Positions 47,684-58,264 of a stretch of DNA of 64,000 nt are shown here, in pieces. The DNA lies in NCBI GenBank assembly GCA_002456975.1, contig NTKA01000003.1:23689-87688 (forward strand), written 5' to 3'. A model generated the notes under the pieces. It had not been told where the DNA came from. It did no database searches and saw only the letters and a list, made by a program, of their open reading frames with translations. The translations under genes were made by a program, and so were the position numbers. Origin of the DNA: Halieaceae bacterium MED-G27. GTDB taxonomy: Bacteria; Pseudomonadota; Gammaproteobacteria; Pseudomonadales; Halieaceae. Position 1 is the stretch's first letter; every line of letters begins with the position of its first letter.

Positions 47684-48933
47684 TCGGGCACACTCACTGT
47701 ATTTACATTAAGGCGGCTTAAAGCCTCACTGACTGTAAAAAAAGAACCGAATACCAAGATCAGATCTCCATCTCCAGCAGCTATTTGGGACTCACTCCAA
47801 GCACTGTCAAAATCTGGATGAATTGTTGCTTGCGATAGCTGCTCTCTATTCATCAGATTAGGATCACTGGCTCGCTCACCACCGACGCCCCTTGGCAAAT
47901 GCCATTCGTCAATTAAATCGAAGAGCCCGCTGAGCATAGCATCGATAGGCTTATCGGATAGGGCTGCAAAAATCGCAATTCGACGCCCTTCACAAGGGTG
48001 GTTCTGCAGAAAACGCACCAACTGCCCAACGGCTTCTCTGTTGTGAGCAACATCCAGGATGACAGAAGCATCATCTCGATTAATGACTTGCCGCCGACCT
48101 GCTACCGACACTCTAGACAATGCAGTATTTGCATCATCGCTCACGACTGACAAGCCTGCTAACGATAGAGCGGTCATTGCAGCCGCTACGTTACTTGCGA
48201 TGAGAGAGTCAGGGGCCTTGATTTGGAGCGGCTCCGTGCAATTGGTTAAGAATAAACGCTCTTCCGCAAACGAAAAATCGGTGCCGATGATGATCGTTTT
48301 AGCGCCTATACGCGCTAACTCGGGCAACAAGCTATCGGGTGGCGAGTTTTCTGCGACCACACATATGCGATCACGTCTGGCTACACCGCATTTTTCGATA
48401 GCGATTGTCTCTCGATCAGGCCCCAACCATTCCTGGTGATCAAGTCCAATGGATGTGATGATCGCAATATCCGCATCGATAATATTGACGGCATCTAAAC
48501 GACCGCCAAGGCCCACCTCGAGTAACTGGTAGTCGACCTGATGGCGAGCAAAAATGAGTAATGCGGCGAGTGCGCCGAACTCAAAATAGGAGAGACTGAT
48601 GTCCGCTCGTGCCTCATCGATAGCTTCAAAAGCAGCAACAATCTCCTGGTCGGCAACGGATGCACCGTTCACCCTAATGCGTTCATTAAAATTCAGCAGG
48701 TGTGGACTGGTAAAGGCGCCACAGGCTTTTTCCACGTGGGTGAGGTATTGCTCCATCACCGCCACAGTACTGCCTTTACCGTTGGTTCCCGCTACGGTGA
48801 TAGTGGTCGCGCACGGTGTGAGTAGCCGAAGTCGAGCGGCAACTTCACGACATCGATCGAGCCCGAGATCGATAGACTTCGGGTGCAGTTGCTCGAGAAA
48901 TGCCAGCCAGTCCGCTAGCGACTTAGGCGGCAC
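47680..48933 (-). CDS. folC: folylpolyglutamate synthase / dihydrofolate synthase
   Basis: ATP-dependent addition of glutamate to dihydropteroate and tetrahydrofolates. It has 417 residues. The ATP loop is [16 protein letters not shown] (about 43), with [27 protein letters not shown] and [12 protein letters not shown] as family motifs and DVAHNREAV in the C-terminal domain. It overlaps accD by 11 bases and the SPOR gene by four (ATGA). Confidence 0.96.
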   Translation of the reverse strand: MPPKSLADWLAFLEQLHPKSIDLGLDRCREVAARLRLLTPCATTITVAGTNGKGSTVAVMEQYLTHVEKACGAFTSPHLLNFNERIRVNGASVADQEIVAAFEAIDEARADISLSYFEFGALAALLIFARHQVDYQLLEVGLGGRLDAVNIIDADIAIITSIGLDHQEWLGPDRETIAIEKCGVARRDRICVVAENSPPDSLLPELARIGAKTIIIGTDFSFAEERLFLTNCTEPLQIKAPDSLIASNVAAAMTALSLAGLSVVSDDANTALSRVSVAGRRQVINRDDASVILDVAHNREAVGQLVRFLQNHPCEGRRIAIFAALSDKPIDAMLSGLFDLIDEWHLPRGVGGERASDPNLMNREQLSQATIHPDFDSAWSESQIAAGDGDLILVFGSFFTVSEALSRLNVNTVSVPE

Positions 48934-49810
48934 TGCTCGCTTCGGCTGATGGCGCCGGGGCGTCGAGAAACTTTGCCAGAACTCGCGCGAGTGTATCCCG
49001 CATCTCAGCGCGATGAATAATCATATCGATCGCCCCGTGCTCCAGCAGAAACTCACTTCGCTGAAAGCCCTTTGGAAGTTTCTGACGAATCGTTTGCTCG
49101 ATGATATTAGGACCAGCAAACCCTGCCCGCGCTTCGGGCTCTGCCACATTGATATCGCCCAATAACGCCAGGGAAGCTGAGACTCCGCCATAAATCGGGT
49201 CGGTCATCACCGACACATAGGGTATGCCCGATTGCTTCATTCGCTCAATCACCGCAGATGTCTTTGCCATTTGCATGAGCGACACCAAGGCTTCCTGCAT
49301 TCTCGCACCACCGCTGGCCGCAAAACACACCAGCGGAATTCCGTGCTCCAAGGCCACGCCTGCTGCGCGAGTGAACTTTTCGCCAACAGCGTAGCCCATC
49401 GACCCACCATGGAAGTTGAATTCAAAGGCGACCGCTACAACATCGATGCCGTGCAACGCCCCTCGAAATGCAACCAGAGCGTCTTTCTCGCCCGTTGACT
49501 TCTGCGCTTTGGTCAAGCGATCACGATATCGTTTCTTATCCTTAAATTTGAGATGGTCGATCGTCTCCATCTCTGGGAACAACTCGGTGCGACCCTGCTC
49601 ATCGAGAAATAAGTCCAACCGCCGGCGCGCCGTAATGCGCATGTGGTGATCGCATTTGGGACAAACTTCGGCGTTTCTTTCGAGATCGGGACGATAGAGG
49701 ACCGCATCGCATTTGATGCACTTCTTCCACAATCCTTCTGGTACTGTTGAGCGGCGCTCGCCATCGGCGCGCCTAACGCCCGACGGCAGGATTTTATCAA
49801 TCCAGCTCAT
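48923..49810 (-). CDS. accD: acetyl-CoA carboxylase, carboxyltransferase beta subunit
   Basis: Transfers the carboxyl group from biotin to acetyl-CoA, with AccA. It has 295 residues: an N-terminal C4 zinc ribbon (CIKCDAVL...CPKCDHHM, about 31-56), the CoA site region [18 protein letters not shown], and [23 protein letters not shown]. It is 42 bases downstream of trpA. accA is not in the window. Confidence 0.97.
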   Translation of the reverse strand: MSWIDKILPSGVRRADGERRSTVPEGLWKKCIKCDAVLYRPDLERNAEVCPKCDHHMRITARRRLDLFLDEQGRTELFPEMETIDHLKFKDKKRYRDRLTKAQKSTGEKDALVAFRGALHGIDVVAVAFEFNFHGGSMGYAVGEKFTRAAGVALEHGIPLVCFAASGGARMQEALVSLMQMAKTSAVIERMKQSGIPYVSVMTDPIYGGVSASLALLGDINVAEPEARAGFAGPNIIEQTIRQKLPKGFQRSEFLLEHGAIDMIIHRAEMRDTLARVLAKFLDAPAPSAEASSAA

Positions 49811-49852
49811 GGTCTATGGTCCTAGCAAAACCCGCAGTATAAGCGCAGGCCT

Positions 49853-50680
49853 TTACAGTTGAGAAGTTGCCAAATTTACGCCAGAACGGATCTCGGAGAT
49901 CAGTTTCGCGCCCACTTCAATGACATTCTCGTAGTCTAGGCCCGACGCTGCAGCATCGGCAATGCAGTCAACCAACGCGCTACCAACGACCACTGCATCC
50001 GAACACTTGGCGACGGTGCCCGCAGTGTCACCGTCTTTGATGCCAAAACCCACCGCGATTGGTAAGTCGGTATGCTCCCTGATTAAGCTCAAATGTGACT
50101 CTACAGCGGCGGTGTCGAGGTGCCCCGCCCCCGTCACCCCCTTCAAGGCAACATAGTAAATGAAACCGCTCGCTTGAGCCGTGATGGTCGCTACGCGCGC
50201 ATCGCTCGTCGTTGGCGATATCAAGAAAATATTATCGATATCGACTCGCTGTAACTCGCGATTCATCGCCTCGACTTCCTCGGGCGGTAAGTCGACTGTA
50301 ATCAAGCCGTCTACACCCGCGTTAGCGCACATATCGGCGATGGCAGCATAGCCAAGGCGCTCCAGCGGATTGGCATAGCCCATTAACACTATAGGGGTTT
50401 CCTGATTGTGCTTTCGGAACTCGGTGATAATGGCCAGCGTCGACCGGAGGCTCGTACCGCCAGCTAATGCACGCTCGTGACCCTTCTGAATCGTTGGGCC
50501 TTCGGACATGGGATCCGAAAACGGCACGCCCACTTCAAGTACATCAGCTCCCGAGGCCACCAGCGCCTGTAATAGCGGGACCGTGAGCGCCTCTGTTGGA
50601 TCTCCAGCCACCACATAGGGGATAACCGCTTTTCGGCCCGACTCCCGCAGGCTTTCAAGAACTTCTGGTAAGCGCGACAC
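49853..50680 (-). CDS. trpA: tryptophan synthase alpha subunit
   Basis: Cleaves indole-3-glycerol phosphate to indole and glyceraldehyde 3-phosphate. The 275-residue TIM barrel has the catalytic Glu in VLEVGVPFSDPMSEGP, with Asp in GLITVDLPPEE. Two family deviations are seen: the usual ADGP of the first motif reads MSEGP, and the C-terminal part is otherwise standard (PIAVGFGIKDGDTAG). It shares one base with trpB. Confidence 0.95.
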   Translation of the reverse strand: MSRLPEVLESLRESGRKAVIPYVVAGDPTEALTVPLLQALVASGADVLEVGVPFSDPMSEGPTIQKGHERALAGGTSLRSTLAIITEFRKHNQETPIVLMGYANPLERLGYAAIADMCANAGVDGLITVDLPPEEVEAMNRELQRVDIDNIFLISPTTSDARVATITAQASGFIYYVALKGVTGAGHLDTAAVESHLSLIREHTDLPIAVGFGIKDGDTAGTVAKCSDAVVVGSALVDCIADAAASGLDYENVIEVGAKLISEIRSGVNLATSQL

Positions 50681-51909
50681 TACTCGATACCCAGCTCGAT
50701 GCCATCGATTGAGGCAACGGTAAGGATATCCTTATCTCCCCTGCCTGATAAATTGATAATGATGTGCTGGTCTGGAGTCATGGTTGCGGCTAGCTTCTCA
50801 GCGTAGGCCAGCGCGTGCGCAGTCTCCAGCGCAGGCATGATGCCTTCAACTCTTGTTACCCGGTGAAACGCCGCCAACGCTTCAGTATCGGTCGCAGACA
50901 CATAGTTGACACGACCAATATCCTTTAGCCAAGAGTGCTCGGGGCCTACGCCTGGATAATCCAAGCCGGCACTTACCGAATGGGTATGCATGATTTGTCC
51001 GTTCTCATCTTGCATCAAGTAGGTGCGATTACCGTGCAGCACACCGGGAATTCCCGCACTCAATGGCGCCGCATGCTCACCAGTGTCGACACCTTTACCG
51101 CCCGCTTCAACGCCGTACATTGCGACGGTCTCATCGGCCAGGAAAGGATGAAACAGACCTATAGCATTGGAGCCACCGCCAACGCAGGCCACCAATGCAT
51201 CGGGTAACTTGCCCGTCATAGCCAGTGATTGCGCCCGCGCTTCACGGCCGATAACGCTCTGGAAATCCCGCACTAGCATCGGATAAGGATGTGGTCCCGC
51301 CACAGTACCGATGATATAGAACGTGTTATCAACGTAGGTCACCCAGTCCCGGAGCGCTTCGTTCATTGCGTCTTTTAGAGTCTTGGATCCTGACGTGACG
51401 GGAATCACCTCGGCACCCAAGAGCTTCATGCGGTAAACATTAAGTGCCTGCCGCTTGACGTCCTCCTCTCCCATAAACACATGACACTCGAGACCTAGTC
51501 GAGCTGCCACCGTTGCACTGGCAACACCATGCTGACCTGCGCCAGTCTCCGCAATAACGCGCTTCTTGCCCATATGCTTCGCAAGCAGCGCTTGACCAAT
51601 CGTATTATTTACCTTGTGGGCGCCGGTGTGATTCAAATCCTCTCTTTTGAGGAATATGCGTCCACCCCCGATCATGTCGGACCAGCGCGCTGCTTCATAA
51701 AGCGGTGATGGACGTCCTACGTAATGCGCAAGATCCGCATCGAATTCGGCTTGAAAGGCTGCATCATCCTTTAGGGATCGATACAAAGCCTCTAGTTCTG
51801 AAAGCGCCGACATCAACGTCTCCGCTACGAATTTCCCACCGTAAACGCCGAATCGCCCATGCTCGTCTGGCACCTGCGCGTACTTATTGGGACTCATTTC
51901 TACCGACAT
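50680..51909 (-). CDS. trpB: tryptophan synthase beta subunit
   Basis: PLP enzyme joining indole and serine to tryptophan, 409 residues. The PLP lysine is in [13 protein letters not shown], with [10 protein letters not shown] and [13 protein letters not shown] for phosphate binding. The start at 51909 overlaps trpF by ten bases; ATG 51897 is an in-frame alternative. trpF-trpB-trpA are consecutive here, whereas in Pseudomonas trpBA lie elsewhere. Confidence 0.97.
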   Translation of the reverse strand: MSVEMSPNKYAQVPDEHGRFGVYGGKFVAETLMSALSELEALYRSLKDDAAFQAEFDADLAHYVGRPSPLYEAARWSDMIGGGRIFLKREDLNHTGAHKVNNTIGQALLAKHMGKKRVIAETGAGQHGVASATVAARLGLECHVFMGEEDVKRQALNVYRMKLLGAEVIPVTSGSKTLKDAMNEALRDWVTYVDNTFYIIGTVAGPHPYPMLVRDFQSVIGREARAQSLAMTGKLPDALVACVGGGSNAIGLFHPFLADETVAMYGVEAGGKGVDTGEHAAPLSAGIPGVLHGNRTYLMQDENGQIMHTHSVSAGLDYPGVGPEHSWLKDIGRVNYVSATDTEALAAFHRVTRVEGIMPALETAHALAYAEKLAATMTPDQHIIINLSGRGDKDILTVASIDGIELGIE

Positions 51910-52535
51910 GCGCTGTTTTCCTTTACTGCTGACTTTGCTCTCAAAATAAATTGCTCAAGTTTGTGTGCATCTTTTACACCCGGTGACGCCTCCACCCCAC
52001 TGGACACATCGACTGCGTCTGGACATGCAGTCGCTATCGCTTTCTGGATATTGTCTGCAGTTAACCCACCAGCCAGTATCCGTGGCTTTGGCGCCCGTAG
52101 GGGCATGATAGTCCAATCAAAGGCTATTCCGGTGCCGCCATGCGCACCTTTTACCGCTGTATCGAATAAAAATGCACTCGCACCTGAATACTGAGTATAA
52201 ACTGGCGAAAAGTCTCGATGTGATGCCACGGCAATCGACTTTACATACGGACGATCGAACTGCTCACAAAAGCCGGCAGACTCGTCTCCATGGAATTGCA
52301 GCATCGAAATAGGTAACGCCGATAATACCGATTCGACCTCACTCTTTGCCGCGTTAACAAACAAGGCATTGACGTTTATGTAGGGCCCAGTCGCCGACAG
52401 CACGTCTTTCGCCATGGCTATCGATACGTGTCGAGGACTACCGCTGTAAAAAATCAGCCCGATTGCATCGGCACCGAGACTCGATGCCAGATAAGCGTCT
52501 TCTGGCCTTGTAATGCCACAGATTTTAACTTGCAC
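51900..52535 (-). CDS. trpF: phosphoribosylanthranilate isomerase
   Basis: Fourth step of tryptophan synthesis, 211 residues, TIM barrel. The catalytic Cys is in [12 protein letters not shown] and the catalytic Asp in [20 protein letters not shown] and [15 protein letters not shown] bind phosphate. It follows truA by 32 bases, the order known from Pseudomonas. Confidence 0.96.
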   Translation of the reverse strand: MQVKICGITRPEDAYLASSLGADAIGLIFYSGSPRHVSIAMAKDVLSATGPYINVNALFVNAAKSEVESVLSALPISMLQFHGDESAGFCEQFDRPYVKSIAVASHRDFSPVYTQYSGASAFLFDTAVKGAHGGTGIAFDWTIMPLRAPKPRILAGGLTADNIQKAIATACPDAVDVSSGVEASPGVKDAHKLEQFILRAKSAVKENSACR

Positions 52536-52567
52536 GAGATGCCACCCAGATTAGGTGCGCCAGTATA

Positions 52568-53410
52568 TCAAATAAGATGTGTTAACAGCGCGGGTCCCGC
52601 TGGGGTTTCTGGCAGTGCATGATAATCGGGGTAATTGACGGCAACGAGATACAACCCATCACCGGGTGCGGTATCAGCGGCGAGAGTCCGATCTCCCCCC
52701 TCGAGTAACTCGCTAATCCAGTCGATTGACTTGATACCCGATCCAACGAGCAAGAGGCTACCTGCGATATTCCTTACCATGTGGTGTAAAAATGCATTGG
52801 CTTGAATATCGATCAGCACAAAATCGCCGTAGCGGGCAACGTCGCAGGACTCGACGCAACGCCAAGGCGTTGACGACTGGCAGGATGCGGCTCTGAATGC
52901 ACTGAAGTCGCGCTCTCCAAGTAGCGCCTGTGCCGCCTCGTTCATTCGCTCCGCATCCACTGGCTTTCGGTACCATGTCACAAGCCCATCGAGCGCAGCA
53001 GGTCTAACTGAGCTACTGGCAACTAGGTAGCGATATCGCCTATTTAAGGCGCTGAAGCGGGCATGAAAGTCTCCACTTACTGCTTGCGCCCAATGCAGTC
53101 TTACAGACCTGGGCAACTGACTATTCACCCCCATAATCCAGGCTTTAGGACTCCGGCCAACCGGATCGTCGAAGTGAATGATCTGACCAAAGCCGTGAAC
53201 ACCCGCATCGGTGCGCCCCGCACAAGTCGTTGATACAGGTGAGGTTGCGATTGAGGACAACGCTGCTTCGAGGGTCTCTTGAACCGTCGGTACGTCGAGA
53301 TGCGGTTGCGCCTGCCAACCACTAAAAAATTTGCCATCGTACTCAACCCGCGCGGCCACTCGGGTGCCAGGGGACAACGGCTCGCTGCTGAAAGGCGGCG
53401 TTGGTGTCAT
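52568..53410 (-). CDS. truA: tRNA pseudouridine synthase A
   Basis: Makes pseudouridine at positions 38-40 of tRNA anticodon arms. It has 280 residues with the catalytic Asp in CAGRTDAGVHGFGQ, RYRYLV, and FLHHMVRNIAGSLL. Its ATG overlaps the fimV stop by four bases (ATGA), so it depends in part on translation of fimV; the fimV frameshift described next does not change that end. Confidence 0.96.
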   Translation of the reverse strand: MTPTPPFSSEPLSPGTRVAARVEYDGKFFSGWQAQPHLDVPTVQETLEAALSSIATSPVSTTCAGRTDAGVHGFGQIIHFDDPVGRSPKAWIMGVNSQLPRSVRLHWAQAVSGDFHARFSALNRRYRYLVASSSVRPAALDGLVTWYRKPVDAERMNEAAQALLGERDFSAFRAASCQSSTPWRCVESCDVARYGDFVLIDIQANAFLHHMVRNIAGSLLLVGSGIKSIDWISELLEGGDRTLAADTAPGDGLYLVAVNYPDYHALPETPAGPALLTHLI

Positions 53411-55445
53411 GGAAGCGTTTTAAGCAACTCCTGTGCCGCCGCTTGTTGCGATAGATCTCCCTTTGCAAGCACCGACTCTAGAAGCTCCTTCGCACCGTCA
53501 TGGTCGCCCATGTCAATATACGCGCGAGCAAGCTCTAGATTGGTATCAATCGCATCCTCATCGATCGCGGACATTTCCGAATCAAGCGCGTCCGCAACAT
53601 CAGTGGGCGATTCATCCGCTGCATCATTGGCAAATTCCAAATCAATCGAGAGACTCTCATCAGCTGCCACGCTACTCGTGTCTTCAGGCGCATCGATCTC
53701 AGGTGAATCAGTAGGGGTGCCTGTGCCAGCTATCGCATCGGTACTGTCGGCCTCTGCAGCTGAATCACTATTGTCGGGCGTCAACGGGGTCTGCCCACTG
53801 TCAATTAATAAATCATCGCGTTGCGATGCCCCGGTCAAGACAGTGCCTACACTGTTCAATCGCTCGACCGCCGCAGAATGAGCAACCAAGTCTCCTGTCG
53901 CTTCAATGATAGGAACTAGCTCTTCTGCCTCTTCTATTCGATCAAGACTCAAGTAGATTTCGAGCATTTTCAGAAACCCCGAAGCATTCGATGGCTCTGC
54001 CGAAGAGGCGGCCTCAAGGGTATCCAGCGCGTGTTGATGCCGGCCATAGGCAACATAGATATCCGCCTCGGCAACCGCATCCGCTAAGGTCTGATCACTC
54101 GCATAGCCCGTCAGTAGTGACTCGCCGTAACCGGCATCATTATTGTTCGTTGTCTCCGGCGCGGGCTCATCGGGAATAGAGGGAACCGGCTTGAGTGGAT
54201 CGTCCACCGCGACAAGCTCATCAGTGTCAAACGGGGTTGATAGCTCATCACCAGAGGCCTTTAGCCGACGCATCACCAACAGTGCAGCTCCAGCCATTAA
54301 AGCGCCCAAAAGAATCAAATACATTAGGGATTGAAGCCAGGATGAGGTCGCCTGTGGTTCCACCGAAGGGCTTGTCTGCGGGCTTGTACCCGCGTTCCCG
54401 ACTGCCGTCTGACCAAGTTCTTGGTTTGCCTTGAGTGCATCAGTCAGCGCGCGCTGTAGCTCGACTATTTCCGCATCTTTCTCTTGAACCACGCCCTGCA
54501 ACTCGCCAACTTGCGCACTTAACTGTGTGAGTCGCTCTTCGATCAACGCAAGATTGCTATCAGCCACAGGCGGGACTGACGCTGTGGGTTCTGATGGACG
54601 CTCGACGAGCGGAGTGGAATCACTGTCGTCTGCTGGCGTAATCGGATCTAAATCAAACTCTAACTCGCTGTCAGCAACAATTCGCAGCGCGGGTTGAGCC
54701 GGCTTTCGCCAAATCCGCCATTGATCAGCGACGGCTTGGCGCGCCTCTCGCTCCGATTGTCCCGATACAACGTCTAAGGGAAAACTCAGAAGATATCCGG
54801 CTTTTAGTCCGTTGATATTGTTGCGAAGGAAGGCTTCCGGATTAGCAACCTGAATCGCCAACATCATCTGCTCAACGGACAACCCGCTCGGCTTGACTGC
54901 AGCTGCGATCTCCCAAAGCGTATCGTCAGTTTTCACTCGATATTGTGTGTCCGAATTCGACGCTATACTTGTCGAGGTATCGGGTGTATCGGGAATAGAC
55001 AGGACAGTTGCTGACCCCGATGCCACCACCGCAAGATCCCCAGAGGGTCTCACTGGGGGCAAATCGACAAGCACGGTGTACTCGCGTAGCAATCTACCTG
55101 ACGGCCACCGCAACTCAACCAGAAAATCAGATAGGGCTCAAGAATTGGCTCACTCGATTCAATGCTAATCGAGCCACCGCCCCGACCATCTAGCTGCGTG
55201 GAAAAACTCAGGTCGCCCAGCGAAAACAACCTTTCAACACCGAGACGATCGAAGTCCTCGCTCGATGCCAGCGCGACCCGGATTTCAGGCTCAGTGAGAG
55301 TGCCAGTATCAAGCAACACGATAGTCGCCTGGAGCGGCTCGTTAACATACGATTCGAGCGCAACATCCCCCAGACCCACAGCACTGGCTTGCGACGACAG
55401 GCATATCAAGACCCCTAGAAGGACTGATTGTTTTGCTCGGAGCAT
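53407..55445 (-). pseudogene. fimV: FimV-like peptidoglycan-binding hub protein with a one-base frameshift
   Basis: FimV organises polar cAMP and type IV pilus functions in Pseudomonas. The N-terminal part (ATG 55445) has a signal peptide (LLGVLICLSSQASA) and the domain GDVALESYVNEPLQATI to EPYLIF. The frame is then lost near 55118-55126 at a run of four T (coding strand). In the other frame LRWPSGRLLREYTVLVDLPP continues the family sequence, followed by a LysM domain (YRVKTDDTLWEIAAAV), a coiled coil, one membrane helix (SLMYLILLGALMAGAALLVM), a long acidic region, and the C-terminal TPR-like FimV domain. One added T restores about 679 residues. Sequence error in a homopolymer is a real alternative. 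Confidence 0.87.
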
Positions 55446-55497
55446 CGGTCTCTCTTTTCGTTGTTCCGACTAATATACCTTTATAACAGGCGTTGCG

Positions 55498-56517
55498 TTA
55501 GAGGTAATCACGAACAAGTTCTTCAGCTATTTGCACAGAATTCAAAGCAGCGCCTTTCCGGAGATTGTCGGCGACAACCCAGAGATTTAAGCCGCTGGGA
55601 TGGCTAATATCCTCACGAATTCGCCCAACGAAGACCGGGTCAGTGCCAGACGCATCATCGACAGGTGTCGGGTATCCACCATCTGCGCGCTCGTCCATCA
55701 CAACAACACCGGGAGCCTGCGCTAGGAGCTGAGTGGCAGCTTCGGCTGAAATAGGCGCCGTGGTTTCGATGTGAACAGCCTCGGCGTGTCCGTGAAACAC
55801 AGGAACCCTGACACAGGTCGGATTCACTCTGATGGTTTCGTCCCCTAGTATCTTCTGGGTCTCCCATACCATTTTCATCTCTTCGCGGGTGTAGCCATTG
55901 TCCTGAAAGGTATCGATATGAGGGAGTACGTTAAATGCGATCTGTTTGGGATACAACTTTGATTCAATGGTTTGCGCATTCAGCAATCTGGCTGTTTGCG
56001 ACGCCAACTCTTCAATAGCACTCTTCCCCGTCCCGCTCACTGCCTGATAAGTCGCAACGTTGATGCGCTCGATACCAACCGCATCGTGGATTGGCTTTAG
56101 TGCCACCAACATCTGCATCGTCGAACAATTTGGATTGGCGATAATGTTTCGCTCGGTATAGCCCCCGATAGCCTCAGGATTGACCTCGGAGACGACCAGG
56201 GGAATATCGTCATCTCGCCTAAAGTGAGATGTATTGTCGACCACGATACACCCGGCAGACGCCGCTTTCGGTGCATACTCAGCGCTGACCGACCCGCCCG
56301 CCGAGAACAGACCAATGTGTGCTTGAGAAAAATCGAAATCATCAATTGCAGAGACCGTAATGCGCTTTCCCGCAAAATTTAGACTCGTGCCTGCGGAACG
56401 AGAAGACGCCAATAAATAGAGCGTATCGATCGGAAATTCACGAGTTTCCAGCAACTCAATCAGCACTTCGCCCACAGCACCGGTTGCACCCACAATCGCA
56501 ACATTAAATTTCTTCAT
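55498..56517 (-). CDS. asd: aspartate-semialdehyde dehydrogenase
   Basis: NADPH-dependent reduction of aspartyl phosphate in the Lys/Met/Thr pathway and for diaminopimelate. It has 339 residues: nucleotide motif GATGAVGEVLIELL, catalytic Cys in NPNCSTMQMLVAL (about 130), and GHAEAVHIET with the active His region. It starts 11 bases after leuB in the leuCDB-asd array. Confidence 0.97.
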   Translation of the reverse strand: MKKFNVAIVGATGAVGEVLIELLETREFPIDTLYLLASSRSAGTSLNFAGKRITVSAIDDFDFSQAHIGLFSAGGSVSAEYAPKAASAGCIVVDNTSHFRRDDDIPLVVSEVNPEAIGGYTERNIIANPNCSTMQMLVALKPIHDAVGIERINVATYQAVSGTGKSAIEELASQTARLLNAQTIESKLYPKQIAFNVLPHIDTFQDNGYTREEMKMVWETQKILGDETIRVNPTCVRVPVFHGHAEAVHIETTAPISAEAATQLLAQAPGVVVMDERADGGYPTPVDDASGTDPVFVGRIREDISHPSGLNLWVVADNLRKGAALNSVQIAEELVRDYL

Positions 56518-56528
56518 GGACTAGAGCT

Positions 56529-57614
56529 CTACTCGTTATTGAGCAATGCGTTTACGACGGCATTACCCATGGTTTCTGTACTGACCGCAACCTCGTCGTC
56601 AGTGGCAATGTCGAGTGTCCTAAGCCCCTGATCGAGAATTGTCTGCACTGCCGCTTCAATCGCTGCGGCAGCCCGGTCCTCATTCAAGGAATAGCGCAGT
56701 AACATTGCTGCTGACAATATTGTAGCGACTGGATTCGCCTTGCCCTGCCCCGCGATATCTGGCGCAGACCCATGGACCGGCTCATAGAGACCCCGCGCCT
56801 CTGCATTCATCGAAGCTGATGGCAACATACCAATTGAACCCGTCAGCATCGCGGCAGTGTCGGAAAGAATATCGCCGAACAAATTACCCGTTAGCATGAC
56901 GTCGAATTGCTTTGGGGCGCGAACAAGTTGCATTGCAGCATTGTCTACATATATGTGACTCAGCTCGACGTCGGGGTAATCAGAAGCCACCTCTGACACA
57001 ATGTCCCGCCACAGCATGGTGACCTCTAGGACGTTGGCTTTATCGACTGAACACAGTCGCTTGTTGCGCTTACGAGCAAATTGAAATCCAAGATGTGCGA
57101 TCCTCCGGATCTCGGATTCTGAGTAGATATCCGTGTTGAATCCCTGTCTTTCCCCGTTCTCGAGTTCTCTGATGCCGCGAGGCTCGCCAAAATAAACGCC
57201 ACCAGTCAACTCTCGGACTATGAGCAGATCGAGATCAGCCACTAACTCAGGTTTCAAACTTGAGGCGTCAGCAAGTTGCCGATAGAGAAGTGCGGGGCGC
57301 AAATTGCAAAACAAATCCATATCTGCCCGAATCGCGAGAAGTCCCCGCTCGGGCCGCTGAGCGGCAGGTAAGCCGTCCCACTGTGGACCGCCGACTGCAC
57401 CTAGTAAAATGGCGTCGGCTTCGGACGCTAGATGACGGGTGCTATCTGGGTAAGGATTGCCTTGTCGCTCGATAGCGACACCACCGATATCTCCCTCGGT
57501 AAAGGCAATTTGAAATCCATATTTTTCGCCTGCGGCTTGCAGAACTCGCCTCGCCTGGCCTACCACCTCAGGCCCAATACCATCGCCGGGTAGTAATAAA
57601 ATAGCGTGGCTCAT
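56529..57614 (-). CDS. leuB: 3-isopropylmalate dehydrogenase
   Basis: NAD-dependent oxidative decarboxylation in leucine synthesis, 361 residues. Motifs: [18 protein letters not shown], substrate Arg cluster in [32 protein letters not shown], and [21 protein letters not shown] for metal and cofactor binding; [14 protein letters not shown] follows. It is coupled to leuD with a one-base overlap. Confidence 0.97.
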   Translation of the reverse strand: MSHAILLLPGDGIGPEVVGQARRVLQAAGEKYGFQIAFTEGDIGGVAIERQGNPYPDSTRHLASEADAILLGAVGGPQWDGLPAAQRPERGLLAIRADMDLFCNLRPALLYRQLADASSLKPELVADLDLLIVRELTGGVYFGEPRGIRELENGERQGFNTDIYSESEIRRIAHLGFQFARKRNKRLCSVDKANVLEVTMLWRDIVSEVASDYPDVELSHIYVDNAAMQLVRAPKQFDVMLTGNLFGDILSDTAAMLTGSIGMLPSASMNAEARGLYEPVHGSAPDIAGQGKANPVATILSAAMLLRYSLNEDRAAAAIEAAVQTILDQGLRTLDIATDDEVAVSTETMGNAVVNALLNNE

Positions 57615-58264
57615 TACAGAGAAGCCTCTCGAAATAACCAGGGAAACTTTGCTTGATGTTGAGCTTCGAACTCACTGATCCGATCACTACTCTGCAAGGT
57701 GATACCGATATCATCTAAGTCATTCAGTAGACAGTGCCGCCTGAATGGATCGATAGCAAAACTAAATTCGCCACCCTCAGAATCGGTGAGGCGCTCCTCT
57801 TTTAGATCGATCGCGACAGTCACATTGGTTCCTTGAGCAATCGTTTCGAACCATGCATCGACGACTGACGCCGGCATCTCGATCGGCAGCAAACCACTCT
57901 TAAAGCTGTTGTTCTTAAAAATATCGGCAAAACTCGGTGCAATAACGCTTCTGATGCCAAACTGATCAAGAGCCCACACGGCGTGCTCGCGGCTTGAACC
58001 GCAACCAAAGTTCTCTCTGGCCAACAGCACACTCGCTCCCTTAAACCTGTCTTGGTTTAGCGGGAACTCAGGATCAGGACGGCGCTCCTTCTCTGGCTCC
58101 GCCGCGCTATAGGGGTCCAGGTAGCGAATCTCATCAAATAAGTTTGGACCAAATCCAGTGCGACGGATCGACTTCAGGAATTGCTTTGGGATTATGAGGT
58201 CGGTATCGACGTTGGCGCGATCTAACGAGACCATCAAGCCCTCATGCTGGGTAAACGGTCTCAT
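57614..58264 (-). CDS. leuD: 3-isopropylmalate dehydratase, small subunit
   Basis: Swivel-domain subunit of isopropylmalate isomerase, 216 residues. Family motifs: [33 protein letters not shown], and [17 protein letters not shown]. Its start overlaps the leuC stop by four bases (ATGA). Confidence 0.97.
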   Translation of the reverse strand: MRPFTQHEGLMVSLDRANVDTDLIIPKQFLKSIRRTGFGPNLFDEIRYLDPYSAAEPEKERRPDPEFPLNQDRFKGASVLLARENFGCGSSREHAVWALDQFGIRSVIAPSFADIFKNNSFKSGLLPIEMPASVVDAWFETIAQGTNVTVAIDLKEERLTDSEGGEFSFAIDPFRRHCLLNDLDDIGITLQSSDRISEFEAQHQAKFPWLFREASL

